Shown one piece after another: positions 5,463-7,663 of a DNA stretch of 7,663 nucleotides (positions are counted from its first letter, which is position 1; every line of letters starts with the position of its first letter). Made by a program: the position numbers and the translations under genes. Origin of the DNA: CAYSPU01 sp964432995 (lineage in GTDB: Bacteria > Verrucomicrobiota > Verrucomicrobiia > Limisphaerales > JAHDYP01); assembly GCA_964432995.1 (NCBI GenBank), contig CAYSPU010000276.1:1-7663 (forward strand), given 5' to 3'. The notes below the pieces were generated by a model. It was not told the origin of the DNA. It was given only the letters and a program-made list of their open reading frames with translations, and searched no databases.

Positions 5463-7663
5463 ATGAACACGTTCCATCCAGCTTACGACGCGCTCTCCGA
5501 CCTCCTTCGCCAACGCATTGTCGTTCTCGACGGTCCGCGGGGCACGATGATCCAGTCGCTGCGCCTGCGGGAGGCGGACTTCCGGGGGGACCGGTTCCGC
5601 GATCATCCCCGGGATTTGCGGGGCAACAACGATCTGCTCAGCCTCACGCAACCGGAGGTGATCCGCCGGATCCACCGGGAGTTCCTGGAAGCGGGGTCGG
5701 ATGTGATCGGCACGAACACGTTCAATGCGAATCGGATTTCTCAGGCGGATTACGGGACGGAGGGGTTGGTGGCGGAGATGAACCGCGCGGCGGCCCGGTT
5801 GGCGCGGGAGGCGGCGGACGAGTATGGCGCAGCCCACCCGGGGAGTCGGGTGTATGTGGCGGGAGCGATGGGGCCGACAAACCGGACGGCGTCGCTGTCG
5901 CCGGACGTGAACCGGCCGGAGCATCGGTCGGTGACCTTCGAGCAACTGGCGGAGACGTATTACGAGCAGGCGCGGGCGTTGGTGGACGGGGGTGTGGACG
6001 TGTTGTTGCCGGAGACGGTGTTCGACACGCTGAACGCGAAGGCGTGTCTGTATGCGTTGGAGAGGTTGTTTGACGAGTTGGGCAATCGGTGGCCGGTGAT
6101 CCTGTCGGTCACGGTGACGGATGCGTCGGGGCGGACGCTGTCGGGTCAGACGCTGCAGGCGTTTTGGCACAGTGTCCGGCATGCGCGGTTGTTGGCGGTG
6201 GGCCTGAACTGTGCCTTGGGAGCGTCGCAGATGCGTCCGTATGTGCAGGAGTTGGCGGAGGTGGCGGACTGCTGGGTGAGCTGCTATCCGAACGCGGGTT
6301 TGCCCAATGCGTTTGGCGGATACGACGACACGCCACAGCATATGGGGGCGGTGTTGGGGGGGTATGCGCGGGCGGGGTGGCTGAATCTGGTGGGGGGATG
6401 TTGCGGATCGACGCCGGCGCACGTGCGGGCGATTGCGGAGGCGGTGCGGGGAGTGCCGCCGCGGGTGATCCCCCAACCGCCGCGGTGGCTGCGGCTGAGC
6501 GGGCTCGAGCCGTTGACGATCCGGCCGGAGACCAACTTCGTCAATGTGGGCGAGCGAACGAACGTGACGGGTTCGCCGAAGTTCGCCCAGTTGATCAAGG
6601 GCGGGGACTACGAGGCGGCGCTGGCGGTGGCGCGGCAACAGGTGGACAGCGGGGCGCAGATGATCGACATCAACATGGACGAAGGGATGCTGGATGCGGA
6701 GCGGGCGATGACGCGGTTTCTGCATCTGGTGGCGTCGGAGCCGGAGATCGCGCGGGTGCCGGTGATGATCGACTCGTCGCGGTGGTCGGTGATTGAGGCG
6801 GGGCTCCGGTGCGTGCAGGGCAAGGGAGTGGTGAATTCGATCAGCCTGAAGGAGGGGGAGGCGAGGTTCCTCGAGCAGGCGCGCGAAATCCGGCGTTACG
6901 GGGCGGCGGCGGTGGTCATGGCCTTTGACGAACGGGGGCAGGCGGATTCGCTGGCGCGCCGGATCGAGATCTGTCAGCGGGCCTACCGCTTGCTGACGGA
7001 GCAGGTGGGGTTCCCCGCGGAAGACATCATCTTCGATCCCAACGTTCTGACGGTGGGCACCGGGATGGAGGAGCACGCGAACTACGCGGTGGACTTCATT
7101 GAGGCGACGCGGTGGATCAAGCAGAACCTGCCGTGGGCCAAGGTGAGCGGCGGGATCAGCAACGTCTCGTTCAGCTTCCGGGGCAACCAGGCGGTGCGGG
7201 AGGCGATGCACGCGGCGTTTCTGTATCACGCGATCCGGGCGGGGCTGGATATGGGGATCGTGAACGCCGGGATGCTGGCCGTGTACGAGGAGATCCCGGC
7301 GGAGTTGCGGGAGCGGGTCGAGGATGTGCTGTTGAATCGGCGCCCGGACGCGACCGAGCGGTTGGTGCAGTTGGCGGAGACGCTGAAGCAGCGAGGGAAG
7401 GTCGAGCCGGCGACGGAGGCCTGGAGGCAGGGGCCGGTCGAGCAACGCCTCGAGCATGCGCTGGTCAAGGGGGTGATCGACCACATCGAGGCGGACGTGG
7501 AGGAAGCGCGGCAGAAGTTGGGCCGGCCGCTGGCGGTGATCGAGGGGCCGCTGATGGCGGGGATGAACGTGGTCGGCGACCTGTTCGGCTCCGGCCGGAT
7601 GTTCCTGCCGCAGGTGGTGAAGTCGGCGCGGGTGATGAAGAAGGCGGTCGCCTACCTGCAGCC
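5463..7663 (+). CDS. metH: Cobalamin-dependent methionine synthase, N-terminal 733 codons (3' end outside window)
   Basis: MetH transfers a methyl group from 5-methyltetrahydrofolate via cobalamin to homocysteine in the cytoplasm. The homocysteine domain (about 1-330) shows LDGPRGTMIQ, GPTNRTASLSPDVN, ETVFDTLNAK and the zinc ligands Cys250 (GLNCALG) and Cys313/Cys314 (GGCCGS). The pterin domain starts at FVNVGERTNVTGS (359 on), with IDINMDEGMLDAE (401-413), MIDSSRW and SGGISNVSFSFRGN (562-575). The helical cap of the cobalamin module begins near 660 and includes GPLMAGMNVVGDLF and LPQVVKSARVMKKAVAYL. The window ends just before the expected DxHxxG cobalamin-binding motif; the E. coli protein has about 1227 residues. 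Start: ATG 5463 fits the length of relatives. An in-frame ATG at 5421 would add 14 residues but lies 3 bp after the operator half-site and overlaps the possible -10. No strong Shine-Dalgarno precedes either. One oddity is DGPRG where E. coli has DGGMG. Confidence 0.97.
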   Translation, partial: MNTFHPAYDALSDLLRQRIVVLDGPRGTMIQSLRLREADFRGDRFRDHPRDLRGNNDLLSLTQPEVIRRIHREFLEAGSDVIGTNTFNANRISQADYGTEGLVAEMNRAAARLAREAADEYGAAHPGSRVYVAGAMGPTNRTASLSPDVNRPEHRSVTFEQLAETYYEQARALVDGGVDVLLPETVFDTLNAKACLYALERLFDELGNRWPVILSVTVTDASGRTLSGQTLQAFWHSVRHARLLAVGLNCALGASQMRPYVQELAEVADCWVSCYPNAGLPNAFGGYDDTPQHMGAVLGGYARAGWLNLVGGCCGSTPAHVRAIAEAVRGVPPRVIPQPPRWLRLSGLEPLTIRPETNFVNVGERTNVTGSPKFAQLIKGGDYEAALAVARQQVDSGAQMIDINMDEGMLDAERAMTRFLHLVASEPEIARVPVMIDSSRWSVIEAGLRCVQGKGVVNSISLKEGEARFLEQAREIRRYGAAAVVMAFDERGQADSLARRIEICQRAYRLLTEQVGFPAEDIIFDPNVLTVGTGMEEHANYAVDFIEATRWIKQNLPWAKVSGGISNVSFSFRGNQAVREAMHAAFLYHAIRAGLDMGIVNAGMLAVYEEIPAELRERVEDVLLNRRPDATERLVQLAETLKQRGKVEPATEAWRQGPVEQRLEHALVKGVIDHIEADVEEARQKLGRPLAVIEGPLMAGMNVVGDLFGSGRMFLPQVVKSARVMKKAVAYLQ

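Noticed and set aside
5403..7484. A 693-codon open frame on the minus strand
   Set aside because: It is antisense to metH, with an Arg/His/Pro/Leu-rich translation and no motif, so it is a shadow of GC-rich coding sequence.

Overview
The window is GC-rich bacterial chromosome. Two ends carry conserved housekeeping genes that are cut by the window edges, and the middle is a gene-poor accessory stretch. The proteins and the noncoding style (GC-rich hairpin repeats, genes without a clear Shine-Dalgarno, long spacers) suggest a member of Verrucomicrobia or a related PVC lineage. This is an inference from remembered resemblance, not from a search.

Layout: (1) 1-1923, minus strand: N-terminal 641 codons of pyruvate, phosphate dikinase (ppdK), running off the left edge. 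(2) 1924-2569: 646-bp spacer with a possible ppdK promoter and three copies of a small hairpin-plus-tail repeat. (3) 2570-3535, minus strand: a YdjC/ChbG-family carbohydrate deacetylase with a signal peptide. (4) 3536-4044: noncoding, with several GC-rich inverted repeats and one copy of a 30-bp repeat. (5) 4045-4236, plus strand: 63-codon remnant of an AAA ATPase of the DUF4143-associated type, keeping only its Walker A end. (6) 4237-4474: hairpin-rich sequence without a recognisable gene. (7) 4475-5195, minus strand: a two-gene cassette, a nucleotidyltransferase-like protein followed by a 65-residue partner. They overlap by 11 bp, and an inverted repeat abuts the first start codon. (8) 5222-5462: spacer with the second copy of the 30-bp repeat and a perfect 16-bp palindrome before metH. 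(9) 5463-7663, plus strand: first 733 codons of cobalamin-dependent methionine synthase (metH), running off the right edge.

PpdK works at the pyruvate/PEP node, MetH in the methionine/SAM cycle, and the deacetylase probably outside the cytoplasm on acetylated sugars. Nothing ties them into one pathway or operon. The nucleotidyltransferase pair and ATPase remnant look like an accessory insertion, lying between the two same-orientation 30-bp repeats. The best candidates for new biology are that cassette with its inverted repeat, the palindromic operator-like site before metH, and the hairpin repeat whose copies differ by compensatory changes.
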